Position numbers and translations under genes: made by a program. Shown in pieces: positions 11,624 to 25,879 of a stretch of 64,000 nucleotides of DNA. The stretch lies in contig JAUIMM010000582.1 in assembly GCA_031769625.1 (NCBI GenBank), forward strand, positions 468,501-532,500, read 5' to 3'. A model generated the notes under the pieces. That model was not told the origin of the DNA, searched no databases, and worked only from the letters and a program-made list of their open reading frames with translations. How positions within the stretch are numbered: the stretch's first letter is position 1; each line of letters begins with the position of its first letter. The DNA is from Taudactylus pleione (Eukaryota > Chordata > Amphibia > Anura > Myobatrachidae).

Positions 11624-14600
11624 GTGAAACCATACAGTGCAATCATACATGTACAGCCTTGCACAGTAAAATCATACATGTACAGTGACATACAGTGCAA
11701 TCATACATGTACAGCCTTGCACAGTGCTTTCATACATGTTCATTATCATACAGTGCAATCATACATGTACAGCCTAGCACACAGTGCTTTCATACATGTT
11801 CATTATCATACAGTGCAATCATACATGTACAGCCTTGCACAGTGCTTTCATACATGTTCATCACCATACAGTGTACACATACAGTACAGCCTAGCACACA
11901 GTGAAACCATACAGTGCAATCATACATGTACAGCCTTGCACAGTAAAATCATACATGTACAGTGACATACAGTGCAATCATACATGTACAGCCTTGCACA
12001 GTGCTTTCATACATGTTCATTATCATACAGTGCAATCATACATGTACAGCCTAGCACACAGTGCTTTCATACATGTTCATTATCATACAGTGCAATCATA
12101 CATGTACAGCCTTGCACAGTGCTTTCATACATGTTCATCACCATACAGTGTACACATACAGTACAGCCTAGCACACAGTGAAACCATACAGTGCAATCAT
12201 ACATGTACAGCCTTGCACAGTAAAATCATACATGTACAGTGACATACAGTGCAATCATACATGTACAGCCTTGCACAGTGCTTTCATACATGTTCATTAT
12301 CATACAGTGCAATCATACATGTACAGCCTAGCACACAGTGCTTTCATACATGTTCATCACCATACAGTGTACACATACAGTACAGCCTAGCACACAGTGA
12401 AACCATACAGTGCAATCATACATGTACAGCCTTGCACAGTAAAATCATACATGTACAGTGACATACAGTGCAATCATACATGTACAGCCTAGCACACAGT
12501 GCTTTCATACATGTTCATTATCATACAGTGCAATCATACATGTACAGCCTAGCACATAGTGCTTTCATACATGTTCATTATCATACAGTGCAATCATACA
12601 TGTACAGCCTAGCACACAGTGCTTTCATACATGTTCATTATCATACAGTGCAATCATACATGTACAGCCTTGCACAGTGCTTTCATACATGTTCATCACC
12701 ATACAGTGTACACATACAGTACAGCCTAGCACACAGTGCAATCATACATGTACAGCCTTGCACAGTAAAATCATACATGTACAGTGACATACAGTGCAAT
12801 CATACATGTACAGCCTAGCACACAGTGCTTTCATACATGTTCATTATCATACAGTGCAATCATACATGTACAGCCTAGCACATAGTGCTTTCATACATGT
12901 TCATTATCATACAGTGCAATCATACATGTACAGCCTTGCACAGTGCTTTCATACATGTTCATCACCATACAGTGTACACATACAGTACAGCCTAGCACAC
13001 AGTGAAACCATACAGTGCAATCATACATGTACAGCCTTGCACAGTAAAATCATACATGTACAGTGACATACAGTGCAATCATACATGTACAGCCTAGCAC
13101 AGTGCTTTCATACATGTTCATCACCATACAGTGCAATCATACATGTACAGCCTTGCACAGTGCTTTCATACATGTTCATCACCATACAGTGTACACATAC
13201 AGTACAGCCTAGCACACAGTGAAACCATACAGTGCAATCATACATGTACAGCCTTGCACAGTAAAATCATACATGTACAGTGACATACAGTGCAATCATA
13301 CATGTACAGCCTTGCACAGTGCTTTCATACATGTTCATTATCATACAGTGCAATCATACATGTACAGCCTAGCACACAGTGCTTTCATACATGTTCATTA
13401 TCATACAGTGCAATCATACATGTACAGCCTTGCACAGTGCTTTCATACATGTTCATCACCATACAGTGTACACATACAGTACAGCCTAGCACACAGTGAA
13501 ACCATACAGTGCAATCATACATGTACAGCCTTGCACAGTAAAATCATACATGTACAGTGACATACAGTGCAATCATACATGTACAGCCTAGCACACAGTG
13601 CTTTCATACATGTTCATTATCATACAGTGCAATCATACATGTACAGCCTAGCACACAGTGCTTTCATACATGTTCATTATCATACAGTGCAATCATACAT
13701 GTACAGCCTAGCACACAGTGCTTTCATACATGTTCATTATCATACAGTGCAATCATACATGTACAGCCTTGCACAGTGCTTTCATACATGTTCATCACCA
13801 TACAGTGTACACATACAGTACAGCCTAGCACACAGTGAAACCATACAGTGCAATCATACATGTACAGCCTTGCACAGTAAAATCATACATGTACAGTGAC
13901 ATACAGTGCAATCATACATGTACAGCCTTGCACAGTGCTTTCATACATGTTCATTATCATACAGTGCAATCATACATGTACAGCCTTGCACAGTAAAATC
14001 ATACATGTACAGTGACATACAGTGCAATCATACATGTACAGCCTAGCACACAGTGCTTTCATACATGTTCATTATCATACAGTGCAATCATACATGTACA
14101 GTGACATACAGTGCAATCATACATGTACAGTGACATACAGTGCAATCATACATGTACAGCCTAGCACACAGTGCTTTCATACATGTTCATTATCATACAG
14201 TGCAATCATACATGTACAGCCTTGCACAGTGCTTTCATACATGTTCATCACCATACAGTGTACACATACAGTACAGCCTAGCACACAGTGCAATCATACA
14301 TGTACAGTGACATACAGTGCAATCATACATGTACAGTGACATACAGTGCAATCATACATGTACAGCCTAGCACACAGTGCTTTCATACATGTTCATTATC
14401 ATACAGTGCAATCATACATGTACAGCCTTGCACAGTGCTTTCATACATGTTCATCACCATACAGTGTACACATACAGTACAGCCTAGCACACAGTGAAAC
14501 CATACAGTGCAATCATACATGTACAGCCTTGCACAGTAAAATCATACATGTACAGTGACATACAGTGCAATCATACATGTACAGCCTAGCACAGTGCTTT

Positions 14601-17600
14601 CATACATGTTCATTATCATACAGTGCAATCATACATGTACAGCCTTGCACAGTGCTTTCATACATGTTCATCACCATACAGTGTACACATACAGTACAGC
14701 CTAGCACACAGTGAAACCATACAGTGCAATCATACATGTACAGTGACATACAGTGCAATCATACATGTACAGTGACATACAGTGCAATCATACATGTACA
14801 GCCTAGCACACAGTGCTTTCATACATGTTCATTATCATACAGTGCAATCATACATGTACAGCCTTGCACAGTGCTTTCATACATGTTCATCACCATACAG
14901 TGTACACATACAGTACAGCCTAGCACACAGTGAAACCATACAGTGCAATCATACATGTACAGCCTTGCACAGTAAAATCATACATGTACAGTGACATACA
15001 GTGCAATCATACATGTACAGCCTTGCACAGTGCTTTCATACATGTTCATTATCATACAGTGCAATCATACATGTACAGCCTTGCACAGTAAAATCATACA
15101 TGTACAGTGACATACAGTGCAATCATACATGTACAGCCTAGCACACAGTGCTTTCATACATGTTCATTACCATACAGTGCAATCATACATGTACAGTGAC
15201 ATACAGTGCAATCATACATGTACAGTGACATACAGTGCAATCATACATGTACAGTGACATACAGTGCAATCATACATGTACAGTGACATACAGTGCAATC
15301 ATACATGTACAGCCTTGCACACAGTGCTTTCATACATGTTCATTACCATACAGTGTACACATACAGTACAGCCTAGCACACAGTGAAACCATACAGTGCA
15401 ATCATACATGTACAGCCTTGCACAGTAAAATCATACATGTACAGTGACATACAGTGCAATCATACATGTACAGCCTTGCACAGTGCTTTCATACATGTTC
15501 ATTATCATACAGTGCAATCATACATGTACAGCCTTGCACAGTAAAATCATACATGTACAGTGACATACAGTGCAATCATACATGTACAGCCTAGCACACA
15601 GTGCTTTCATACATGTTCATTACCATACAGTGCAATCATACATGTACAGTGACATACAGTGCAATCATACATGTACAGTGACATACAGTGCAATCATACA
15701 TGTACAGTGACATACAGTGCAATCATACATGTACAGTGACATACAGTGCAATCATACATGTACAGCCTTGCACACAGTGCTTTCATACATGTTCATTACC
15801 ATACAGTGTACACATACAGTACAGCCTAGCACACAGTGAAACCATACAGTGCAATCATACATGTACAGCCTTGCACAGTAAAATCATACATGTACAGTGA
15901 CATACAGTGCAATCATACATGTACAGCCTTGCACAGTGCTTTCATACATGTTCATTATCATACAGTGCAATCATACATGTACAGCCTTGCACAGTAAAAT
16001 CATACATGTACAGTGACATACAGTGCAATCATACATGTACAGCCTAGCACACAGTGCTTTCATACATGTTCATTACCATACAGTGCAATCATACATGTAC
16101 AGTGACATACAGTGCAATCATACATGTACAGTGACATACAGTGCAATCATACATGTACAGTGACATACAGTGCAATCATACATGTACAGTGACATACAGT
16201 GCAATCATACATGTACAGCCTAGCACACAGTGCTTTCATACATGTTCATTATCATACAGTGCAATCATACATGTACAGCCTTGCACAGTGCTTTCATACA
16301 TGTTCATCACCATACAGTGTACACATACAGTACAGCCTAGCACACAGTGAAACCATACAGTGCAATCATACATGTACAGCCTTGCACAGTAAAATCATAC
16401 ATGTACAGTGACATACAGTGCAATCATACATGTACAGCCTAGCACACAGTGCTTTCATACATGTTCATTATCATACAGTGCAATCATACATGTACAGCCT
16501 AGCACACAGTGCTTTCATACATGTTCATTATCATACAGTGCAATCATACATGTACAGCCTAGCACACAGTGCTTTCATACATGTTCATTATCATACAGTG
16601 CAATCATACATGTACAGCCTTGCACAGTGCTTTCATACATGTTCATCACCATACTGTGTACACATACAGTACAGCCTAGCACACAGTGAAACCATACAGT
16701 GCAATCATACATGTACAGCCTTGCACAGTAAAATCATACATGTACAGTGACATACAGTGCAATCATACATGTACAGCCTTGCACAGTGCTTTCATACATG
16801 TTCATTATCATACAGTGCAATCATACATGTACAGCCTAGCACACAGTGCTTTCATACATGTTCATTATCATACATGTACAGCCTTGCACAGTGCTTTCAT
16901 ACATGTTCATCACCATACAGTGTACACATACAGTACAGCCTAGCACACAGTGAAACCATACAGTGCAATCATACATGTACAGCCTTGCACAGTAAAATCA
17001 TACATGTACAGTGACATACAGTGCAATCATACATGTACAGCCTAGCACACAGTGCTTTCATACATGTTCATTATCATACAGTGCAATCATACATGTACAG
17101 CCTAGCACATAGTGCTTTCATACATGTTCATTATCATACAGTGCAATCATACATGTACAGCCTTGCACAGTGCTTTCATACATGTTCATCACCATACAGT
17201 GTACACATACAGTACAGCCTAGCACACAGTGAAACCATACAGTGCAATCATACATGTACAGCCTTGCACAGTAAAATCATACATGTACAGTGACATACAG
17301 TGCAATCATACATGTACAGCCTTGCACAGTGCTTTCATACATGTTCATTATCATACAGTGCAATCATACATGTACAGCCTAGCACACAGTGCTTTCATAC
17401 ATGTTCATTATCATACAGTGCAATCATACATGTACAGCCTTGCACAGTGCTTTCATACATGTTCATCACCATACAGTGTACACATACAGTACAGCCTAGC
17501 ACACAGTGAAACCATACAGTGCAATCATACATGTACAGCCTTGCACAGTAAAATCATACATGTACAGTGACATACAGTGCAATCATACATGTACAGCCTT

Positions 17601-20600
17601 GCACAGTGCTTTCATACATGTTCATTATCATAGAGTGCAATCATACATGTACAGCCTAGCACACAGTGCTTTCATACATGTTCATTATCATACAGTGCAA
17701 TCATACATGTACAGCCTTGCACAGTGCTTTCATACATGTTCATCACCATACAGTGTACACATACAGTACAGCCTAGCACACAGTGAAACCATACAGTGCA
17801 ATCATACATGTACAGCCTTGCACAGTAAAATCATACATGTACAGTGACATACAGTGCAATCATACATGTACAGCCTTGCACAGTGCTTTCATACATGTTC
17901 ATTATCATACAGTGCAATCATACATGTACAGCCTAGCACACAGTGCTTTCATACATGTTCATCACCATACAGTGTACACATACAGTACAGCCTAGCACAC
18001 AGTGAAACCATACAGTGCAATCATACATGTACAGCCTTGCACAGTAAAATCATACATGTACAGTGACATACAGTGCAATCATACATGTACAGCCTAGCAC
18101 ACAGTGCTTTCATACATGTTCATTATCATACAGTGCAATCATACATGTACAGCCTAGCACATAGTGCTTTCATACATGTTCATTATCATACAGTGCAATC
18201 ATACATGTACAGCCTAGCACACAGTGCTTTCATACATGTTCATTATCATACAGTGCAATCATACATGTACAGCCTTGCACAGTGCTTTCATACATGTTCA
18301 TCACCATACAGTGTACACATACAGTACAGCCTAGCACACAGTGCAATCATACATGTACAGCCTTGCACAGTAAAATCATACATGTACAGTGACATACAGT
18401 GCAATCATACATGTACAGCCTAGCACACAGTGCTTTCATACATGTTCATTATCATACAGTGCAATCATACATGTACAGCCTAGCACATAGTGCTTTCATA
18501 CATGTTCATTATCATACAGTGCAATCATACATGTACAGCCTTGCACAGTGCTTTCATACATGTTCATCACCATACAGTGTACACATACAGTACAGCCTAG
18601 CACACAGTGAAACCATACAGTGCAATCATACATGTACAGCCTTGCACAGTAAAATCATACATGTACAGTGACATACAGTGCAATCATACATGTACAGCCT
18701 AGCACAGTGCTTTCATACATGTTCATCACCATACAGTGCAATCATACATGTACAGCCTTGCACAGTGCTTTCATACATGTTCATCACCATACAGTGTACA
18801 CATACAGTACAGCCTAGCACACAGTGAAACCATACAGTGCAATCATACATGTACAGCCTTGCACAGTAAAATCATACATGTACAGTGACATACAGTGCAA
18901 TCATACATGTACAGCCTTGCACAGTGCTTTCATACATGTTCATTATCATACAGTGCAATCATACATGTACAGCCTAGCACACAGTGCTTTCATACATGTT
19001 CATTATCATACAGTGCAATCATACATGTACAGCCTTGCACAGTGCTTTCATACATGTTCATCACCATACAGTGTACACATACAGTACAGCCTAGCACACA
19101 GTGAAACCATACAGTGCAATCATACATGTACAGCCTTGCACAGTAAAATCATACATGTACAGTGACATACAGTGCAATCATACATGTACAGCCTAGCACA
19201 CAGTGCTTTCATACATGTTCATTATCATACAGTGCAATCATACATGTACAGCCTAGCACACAGTGCTTTCATACATGTTCATTATCATACAGTGCAATCA
19301 TACATGTACAGCCTAGCACACAGTGCTTTCATACATGTTCATTATCATACAGTGCAATCATACATGTACAGCCTTGCACAGTGCTTTCATACATGTTCAT
19401 CACCATACAGTGTACACATACAGTACAGCCTAGCACACAGTGAAACCATACAGTGCAATCATACATGTACAGCCTTGCACAGTAAAATCATACATGTACA
19501 GTGACATACAGTGCAATCATACATGTACAGCCTTGCACAGTGCTTTCATACATGTTCATTATCATACAGTGCAATCATACATGTACAGCCTTGCACAGTA
19601 AAATCATACATGTACAGTGACATACAGTGCAATCATACATGTACAGCCTAGCACACAGTGCTTTCATACATGTTCATTATCATACAGTGCAATCATACAT
19701 GTACAGTGACATACAGTGCAATCATACATGTACAGTGACATACAGTGCAATCATACATGTACAGCCTAGCACACAGTGCTTTCATACATGTTCATTATCA
19801 TACAGTGCAATCATACATGTACAGCCTTGCACAGTGCTTTCATACATGTTCATCACCATACAGTGTACACATACAGTACAGCCTAGCACACAGTGCAATC
19901 ATACATGTACAGTGACATACAGTGCAATCATACATGTACAGTGACATACAGTGCAATCATACATGTACAGCCTAGCACACAGTGCTTTCATACATGTTCA
20001 TTATCATACAGTGCAATCATACATGTACAGCCTTGCACAGTGCTTTCATACATGTTCATCACCATACAGTGTACACATACAGTACAGCCTAGCACACAGT
20101 GAAACCATACAGTGCAATCATACATGTACAGCCTTGCACAGTAAAATCATACATGTACAGTGACATACAGTGCAATCATACATGTACAGCCTAGCACAGT
20201 GCTTTCATACATGTTCATTATCATACAGTGCAATCATACATGTACAGCCTTGCACAGTGCTTTCATACATGTTCATCACCATACAGTGTACACATACAGT
20301 ACAGCCTAGCACACAGTGAAACCATACAGTGCAATCATACATGTACAGTGACATACAGTGCAATCATACATGTACAGTGACATACAGTGCAATCATACAT
20401 GTACAGCCTAGCACACAGTGCTTTCATACATGTTCATTATCATACAGTGCAATCATACATGTACAGCCTTGCACAGTGCTTTCATACATGTTCATCACCA
20501 TACAGTGTACACATACAGTACAGCCTAGCACACAGTGAAACCATACAGTGCAATCATACATGTACAGCCTTGCACAGTAAAATCATACATGTACAGTGAC

Positions 20601-21983
20601 ATACAGTGCAATCATACATGTACAGCCTTGCACAGTGCTTTCATACATGTTCATTATCATACAGTGCAATCATACATGTACAGCCTTGCACAGTAAAATC
20701 ATACATGTACAGTGACATACAGTGCAATCATACATGTACAGCCTAGCACACAGTGCTTTCATACATGTTCATTACCATACAGTGCAATCATACATGTACA
20801 GTGACATACAGTGCAATCATACATGTACAGTGACATACAGTGCAATCATACATGTACAGTGACATACAGTGCAATCATACATGTACAGTGACATACAGTG
20901 CAATCATACATGTACAGCCTTGCACACAGTGCTTTCATACATGTTCATTACCATACAGTGTACACATACAGTACAGCCTAGCACACAGTGAAACCATACA
21001 GTGCAATCATACATGTACAGCCTTGCACAGTAAAATCATACATGTACAGTGACATACAGTGCAATCATACATGTACAGCCTTGCACAGTGCTTTCATACA
21101 TGTTCATTATCATACAGTGCAATCATACATGTACAGCCTTGCACAGTAAAATCATACATGTACAGTGACATACAGTGCAATCATACATGTACAGCCTAGC
21201 ACACAGTGCTTTCATACATGTTCATTACCATACAGTGCAATCATACATGTACAGTGACATACAGTGCAATCATACATGTACAGTGACATACAGTGCAATC
21301 ATACATGTACAGTGACATACAGTGCAATCATACATGTACAGCCTTGCACACAGTGCTTTCATACATGTTCATTACCATACAGTGTACACATACAGTACAG
21401 CCTAGCACACAGTGAAACCATACAGTGCAATCATACATGTACAGCCTTGCACAGTAAAATCATACATGTACAGTGACATACAGTGCAATCATACATGTAC
21501 AGCCTTGCACAGTGCTTTCATACATGTTCATTATCATACAGTGCAATCATACATGTACAGCCTTGCACAGTAAAATCATACATGTACAGTGACATACAGT
21601 GCAATCATACATGTACAGCCTAGCACACAGTGCTTTCATACATGTTCATTACCATACAGTGCAATCATACATGTACAGTGACATACAGTGCAATCATACA
21701 TGTACAGTGACATACAGTGCAATCATACATGTACAGTGACATACAGTGCAATCATACATGTACAGTGACATACAGTGCAATCATACATGTACAGCCTAGC
21801 ACACAGTGCTTTCATACATGTTCATTATCATACAGTGCAATCATACATGTACAGCCTTGCACAGTGCTTTCATACATGTTCATCACCATACAGTGTACAC
21901 ATACAGTACAGCCTAGCACACAGTGAAACCATACAGTGCAATCATACATGTACAGCCTTGCACAGTAAAATCATACATGTACA
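10803..21983. repeat. 5.6-kb tandem duplication within the minisatellite
   Basis: Block 10803-16407 is followed directly by its near-identical copy from 16408. Matching landmarks lie 5,605 bp apart through about 20840. After that the offset drops to 5,576 bp, which is one 29-bp unit fewer in the second copy between 20840 and 21264. One private base is seen at about 17633 (TAGAGTGC for TACAGTGC). Confidence 0.9.
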
Positions 21984-22589
21984 GTGACATACAGTGCAAT
22001 CATACATGTACAGCCTTGCACAGTGCTTTCATACATGTTCATTATCATACAGTGCAATCATACATGTACAGCCTAGCACACAGTGCTTTCATACATGTTC
22101 ATTATCATACAGTGCAATCATACATGTACAGCCAAGCACACAGTGCTTTCATACATGTTCATTACCATACAGTGCAATCATACATGTACAGTGACATACA
22201 GTGCAATCATACATGTACAGTGACATACAGTGCAATCATACATGTACAGTGACATACAGTGCAATCATACATGTACAGTGACATACAGTGCAATCATACA
22301 TGTACAGCCTAGCACACAGTGCTTTCATACATGTTCATTACCATACAGTGCAATCATACATGTACAGTGACATACAGTGCAATCATACATGTACAGTGAC
22401 ATACAGTGCAATCATACATGTACAGTGACATACAGTGCAATCATACATGTACAGTGACATACAGTGCAATCATACATGTACAGCCTAGCACACAGTGCTT
22501 TCATACATGTTCATCACCATACAGTGTACACATACAGTACAGCATCCGTTTAAGAACATAATTATTTGTATTAGAGAAGAGGCCTAGAC

Positions 22590-22960
22590 CCCAGTGTGTA
22601 CGTAGCCCGGTGCCCCCCCCCAGCAGCTGTAGAACAACAAGTCCCAGCATGCCTGCCGGCCGGCCACTTCCCGTCATATAAAAGGGACCCCAGGGTGACC
22701 CGAGCCTCTTATTATTACGGACACTCACCCGCTTCCTGCGCCCCCCGGGCCTCCTCAGGTGATGCCAATCAGCGCAGATCCTGCTGCAACCATGGCAACG
22801 GCGGCGGCTGTGCGCTCACTCTGCCTTCCCCCCGGGAACGGAGCCGCGGCACAAGGGTTCCGGGGAGGAGTCATCAGTCTGCATGTCATCATGTTTATAC
22901 TATAATACTACTGTATATTGCTACAGCCGCGCCCCATGGGATAAGCGGCACCATGTAGGT
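22590..22960. promoter_or_regulatory. CpG-rich promoter-like block with ZNF143/THAP11-like and RFX-like motifs
   Basis: After 16 kb of AT-rich satellite the sequence becomes GC- and CpG-rich. At 22634-22653 it reads ACAACAAGTCCCAGCATGCC, close to the ZNF143/THAP11 site ACTACAATTCCCAGCATGCC. At about 22789-22800 it reads CCATGGCAACGG, an RFX-type half site. Together with the minus-strand splice donor at 22728 these suggest the promoter and first exon of BRD3OS. This is inference: the ZNF143-type motif also rides on transposons, and no transcript evidence is available. A bidirectional or plus-strand promoter is also possible. Confidence 0.45.
22723..22850 (-). other. BRD3OS: Candidate non-coding first exon of BRD3OS with strong splice donor
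   Basis: On the minus strand the sequence GGAAGCGG is followed by GTGAGT (plus positions 22723-22728), an excellent donor for an exon ending at 22729. If joined to the acceptor near 4931, the intron would be about 17.8 kb and contain the complete minisatellite. The exon start is not defined and the link to BRD3OS is hypothetical. Confidence 0.35.
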
Positions 22961-23045
22961 CAGTCAGTCTGTCAGGCCCCCTCCCAAATACAGAACTAAT
23001 GGGGGGTCACACAGGAGGGGCTCCGCCAAAGAGGGTCTTGGGCCG

Positions 23046-23178
23046 GGGTCTATTTACTAAGCCTTGGGTGTAGATAAAATTTATGGAGATAAAAGTCCCA
23101 ACACAGCCTGTGACATGGCAGTTAGGAGCTGATTGGCTGGGACTTTATCTTCATCCAAGGTTTAGTACATAGACCCCT
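23046..23178. mobile_element. Small fold-back MITE, GGGGTCTATTTACTAAGCC type
   Basis: The left end GGGTCTATTTACTAAGCCTT is mirrored at the right by AGGTTTAGTACATAGACCCC, with GGAGATAAAAGTCCCA mirrored by TGGGACTTTATCTTC inside. A relative lies at 32777-32880. Non-coding; flanking duplication not resolved. Confidence 0.65.
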
Positions 23179-23179
23179 T

Positions 23180-25449
23180 AGTCCCTTATTTATAGCAGCG
23201 TTGCCTCTTTGGGGCCCATTCAGTTAGGAGTGTTGCTGGCGCACATCAGCCGCACGTACTCAGACTTCCCTACGCTCCGGGAATGTCCGCGAGACTCCCG
23301 ACACTTGGCTGGCTCTCCTATATGGCTGGAATGGAAGGCAAGTCTTCCCGAAGCCCCCTCCACACTTTGCCGAGATTAACGGCATTGTGAAGCGAGAAAC
23401 GGGGCCACGATGACGTGATTCAACGCAAATCACATCACCCCCTCGCTGCGGCAATCTCTATTGTAACCACGGAGAGGGGGGCAGATGGGTGGCTTGTCTG
23501 CCTTTTCGGGGGGGGCGGGGGAGCGGCACCCGATTTTCAGGAGGCTCCCGGCCGAATCGGGAGGCTAGGCAAGTATGACATTACCTACATAATGAATAAG
23601 ACAGGTTTAATTGACAAAACTAAGTGGATATTAAGATTTCTGCATGAATAAATGTATGATAAATAGGTCCCTAAATATTTATTTATTCAGTCCACAAAAT
23701 GGATGCAGATGACCACTTTGGGGGCAAGTCCCAAGTCTTCACGACATTAGGCCCCTCCCCAAAGTCCAGGTCTGTGGAGAGGGGGTGGGGCTAAATGGCA
23801 CAATTTGCATAATTGAAGCCTCGCCCCTCCCTAAATGGACCAGTAATTCCCGGTATTATCTGCCCCTCCTGCCCACTTTACTAGGGAGTAGACAGGATGA
23901 AGGACGGCCTGAAAAATCGTGCGTCTCCTGCACTCTATGGGAGAGCAAGTATGACCTAAATACATACATGACGACCTTTTAGCTGCCTTCTATCTGGATT
24001 ACCGGTGCCACGATGATGCGATTCAATGCGAATTGCGTCATCAGACTGGGGAAGTATTCGGCTGGAACGAATCCAAGCGCTGTACAGCTAGTAGGAATAA
24101 TAATCCATTTATGTAAGCACTTATTGCACTATTCAACATCAAAAATTCATCACCATTGTAAATAAATCACATATAGTAACATACATAAATTATTTGTTAA
24201 TAGTGCAACTATGGCCCGTATTCAATATGGGGCAAAAAAAGTCAGAGGCCGGACTTTTCGCCCTCATCGCCGTTTTTTACTGGGATAGATAGATGGCAGA
24301 TTCTAAAAAGCAGGTTTGGGTTTGTTATGTGGAGTGCTGTGATCCTGTGGCAGCCATACTTGTTTGCCTTCTAGAGAGAATTTGAAAAGAAGATAATGAG
24401 TTGCTGAAGGACAGCTAAGAAAATGACAGATGTATACTTAAACTGAAAGGTACTTAACTTGCTACTTAAGTTTGATGCTGCTTTAAATGAATTTTATGTG
24501 GTTTGTAGACTGTAATGACTGCACTTGGCCACTAGATGGTAGCAAAGTGTTTATACAGGAATATTTTCAACAACACATCCAGCTAGTTGTACCTTTAACC
24601 CCTCTGATATTCTCTAAAGGTGGAGAAAAATAGAAAACATTCCTAAAAATGTAATTCATGGTTCAACTATACATTTATTCCTCGCGCCCCGGCGTGATTT
24701 GCATCATTTTAGCCCCGCCCCCTCCCTGCGGATCAGCGATTCCTGGTTTTATCTCCCCCATTCTGCCCAGTACACTAGGAGGTGGGCTGTATGCGGGAGA
24801 TTTACACACCTACACGGCCCACTGTCAAATCGTTCTGCACAGGGCTCCCTCCTGAATTCTGATTTTGAGAGGGGGTCCAGCCCAATAATGTTCCGGGCTC
24901 CTTAAGAAGGGAGAGACATCTGTGAAACGCCTGTCGGTGGCGTATTTAATATTATGATGCTATTTCCCACATCATTGATATCAAACAATCAGGTGCTTGG
25001 TTTCATTTTCTAAGCTGCATTAGATAAATGTAATGTATAATCCTATTGGTTGCTTTAGGTTATAAAACACTAATGCCCGTGTGCTGGAAAGAGTGAGCTC
25101 CTGCGCTGCGTCCATCCAGCATCTGACAGGTAGGACAGAGCTGCGCATATTTATTCCCTGACGTTCTGCATGGACGGTCGGATCCAGGAGACTCCCAGCA
25201 CTGTGGAGCCTAGTGCCGCTGTATAACCCACACGCACACTATAACACTGCCGTCGTACACTAGACCACCAGTATTCAGTAACAGTCCGGGTGGCCGATGA
25301 CGTGATTCGCGCTGAATCACGTCATCAAAGCCCCTTACATGTTGATGTGATCACGCCCCCGCCCACCTATGCTGCGCAGCGCCGCCTGCAGCGCCAAAGG
25401 GGGAATGTATGCTGTGTCATATGCTGCCTATTGTTCTACCTGATATAAT
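23180..25449. other. Non-coding interval with fragments of a CATACTTGCCTACTCTCCCG-type repeat
   Basis: No gene recognised. Several pieces resemble parts of the hAT-like element at 38806-39101: GGCTAGGCAAGTATGAC near 23562, CTGCCCACTTTACTAGGGAG near 23870, and GGAGGTGGGCTGTATGCGGG near 24778. Short palindromic CGATGACGTGATTC / GAATCACGTCATC modules occur near 23406, 24012 and 25298. The remainder (24060-24650, 24900-25290) appears unique and non-coding. Confidence 0.45.
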
Positions 25450-25457
25450 ACATGTGG
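25450..25457. repeat. Left 8-bp target duplication of hAT-like element
   Basis: ACATGTGG here and at 26382-26389. Confidence 0.9.
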
Positions 25458-25750
25458 CAGTGGCGGAACTCCCGGAGACAATGGAGTAATTTGCCGCCGG
25501 GCTCCAGCCCTTAAGGGGGCACCTGGCTCTATTGTCCCCCGGGCCGTTCCGGTCACTGCCATGGAGATGGAGCGCCGCTGATCGGCGCTCCACCTCCAGC
25601 GGCGTCAATACGGGGGGTGCAGTCGCACCCCCTATTTGCCGGGCGCCCGCTGAGTGTATTACCAGCAGGCGCCCGGCTCCTTCATTCCCCCCTGCGGTAG
25701 CCGGAGGAACGGAGCTCAATGTGAGCTCCGCTTCCGGGTCCCGCAATGCA

Positions 25751-25784
25751 CTATGGGAGTGACGTCATGACGTCACTCCCATAG
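25751..25784. repeat. 34-bp perfect palindrome with two TGACGTCA cores
   Basis: The sequence reads CTATGGGAGTGACGTCA followed by its exact reverse complement. It contains the CRE-type octamer TGACGTCA twice back to back. It lies inside the hAT-like element. Confidence 0.9.
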
Positions 25785-25879
25785 TTCCGAGGAGCGGGCG
25801 CCGGGGACGGAAGGCAGCAGGACTGGAGCGAGGTTTCAGGTAAGTATTTTTTTTATTTTTTGTATGTGTGTGCGCTCGC

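Larger units (their letters stand above)
6500..22543. repeat. 16-kb hierarchical minisatellite, 29-bp basic unit
   Basis: The basic unit is 29 bp (CATACAGTGCAATCATACAT followed by GTACAGTGA). Variants differ at the junction (CAGCCTTGCACAG, CAGCCTAGCACACAG, TTCATTATCATAC, TTCATCACCATAC). Each unit carries the palindrome TACATGTA or the near form TACATGTT. About 540 units fit. Higher-order structure is clear: a 337-bp composite unit repeats at 7621, 7958, 8295, 8632 and 8969, and a 453-bp unit at 15235, 15688 and 16141. The block 8632-10127 is repeated at 10128 (offset 1,496), and 10803-16407 is repeated from 16408 (offset 5,605, then 5,576 after loss of one 29-bp unit). The left 300 bp is diverged, and the right edge at 22543 is abrupt. 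ORFs in all three plus frames are products of the periodicity, not genes. Confidence 0.97.

Noticed and set aside
6599..22252. Dozens of overlapping ORFs of 60-177 codons
   Set aside because: They follow the 29-bp repeat in all plus frames (three units equal 29 codons), overlap one another and vary only with repeat type. They have no independent start context or domain.
6500..22543. CRISPR-like direct repeats
   Set aside because: Units are contiguous and similar throughout, with no unique spacers and no cas genes; the DNA is vertebrate.
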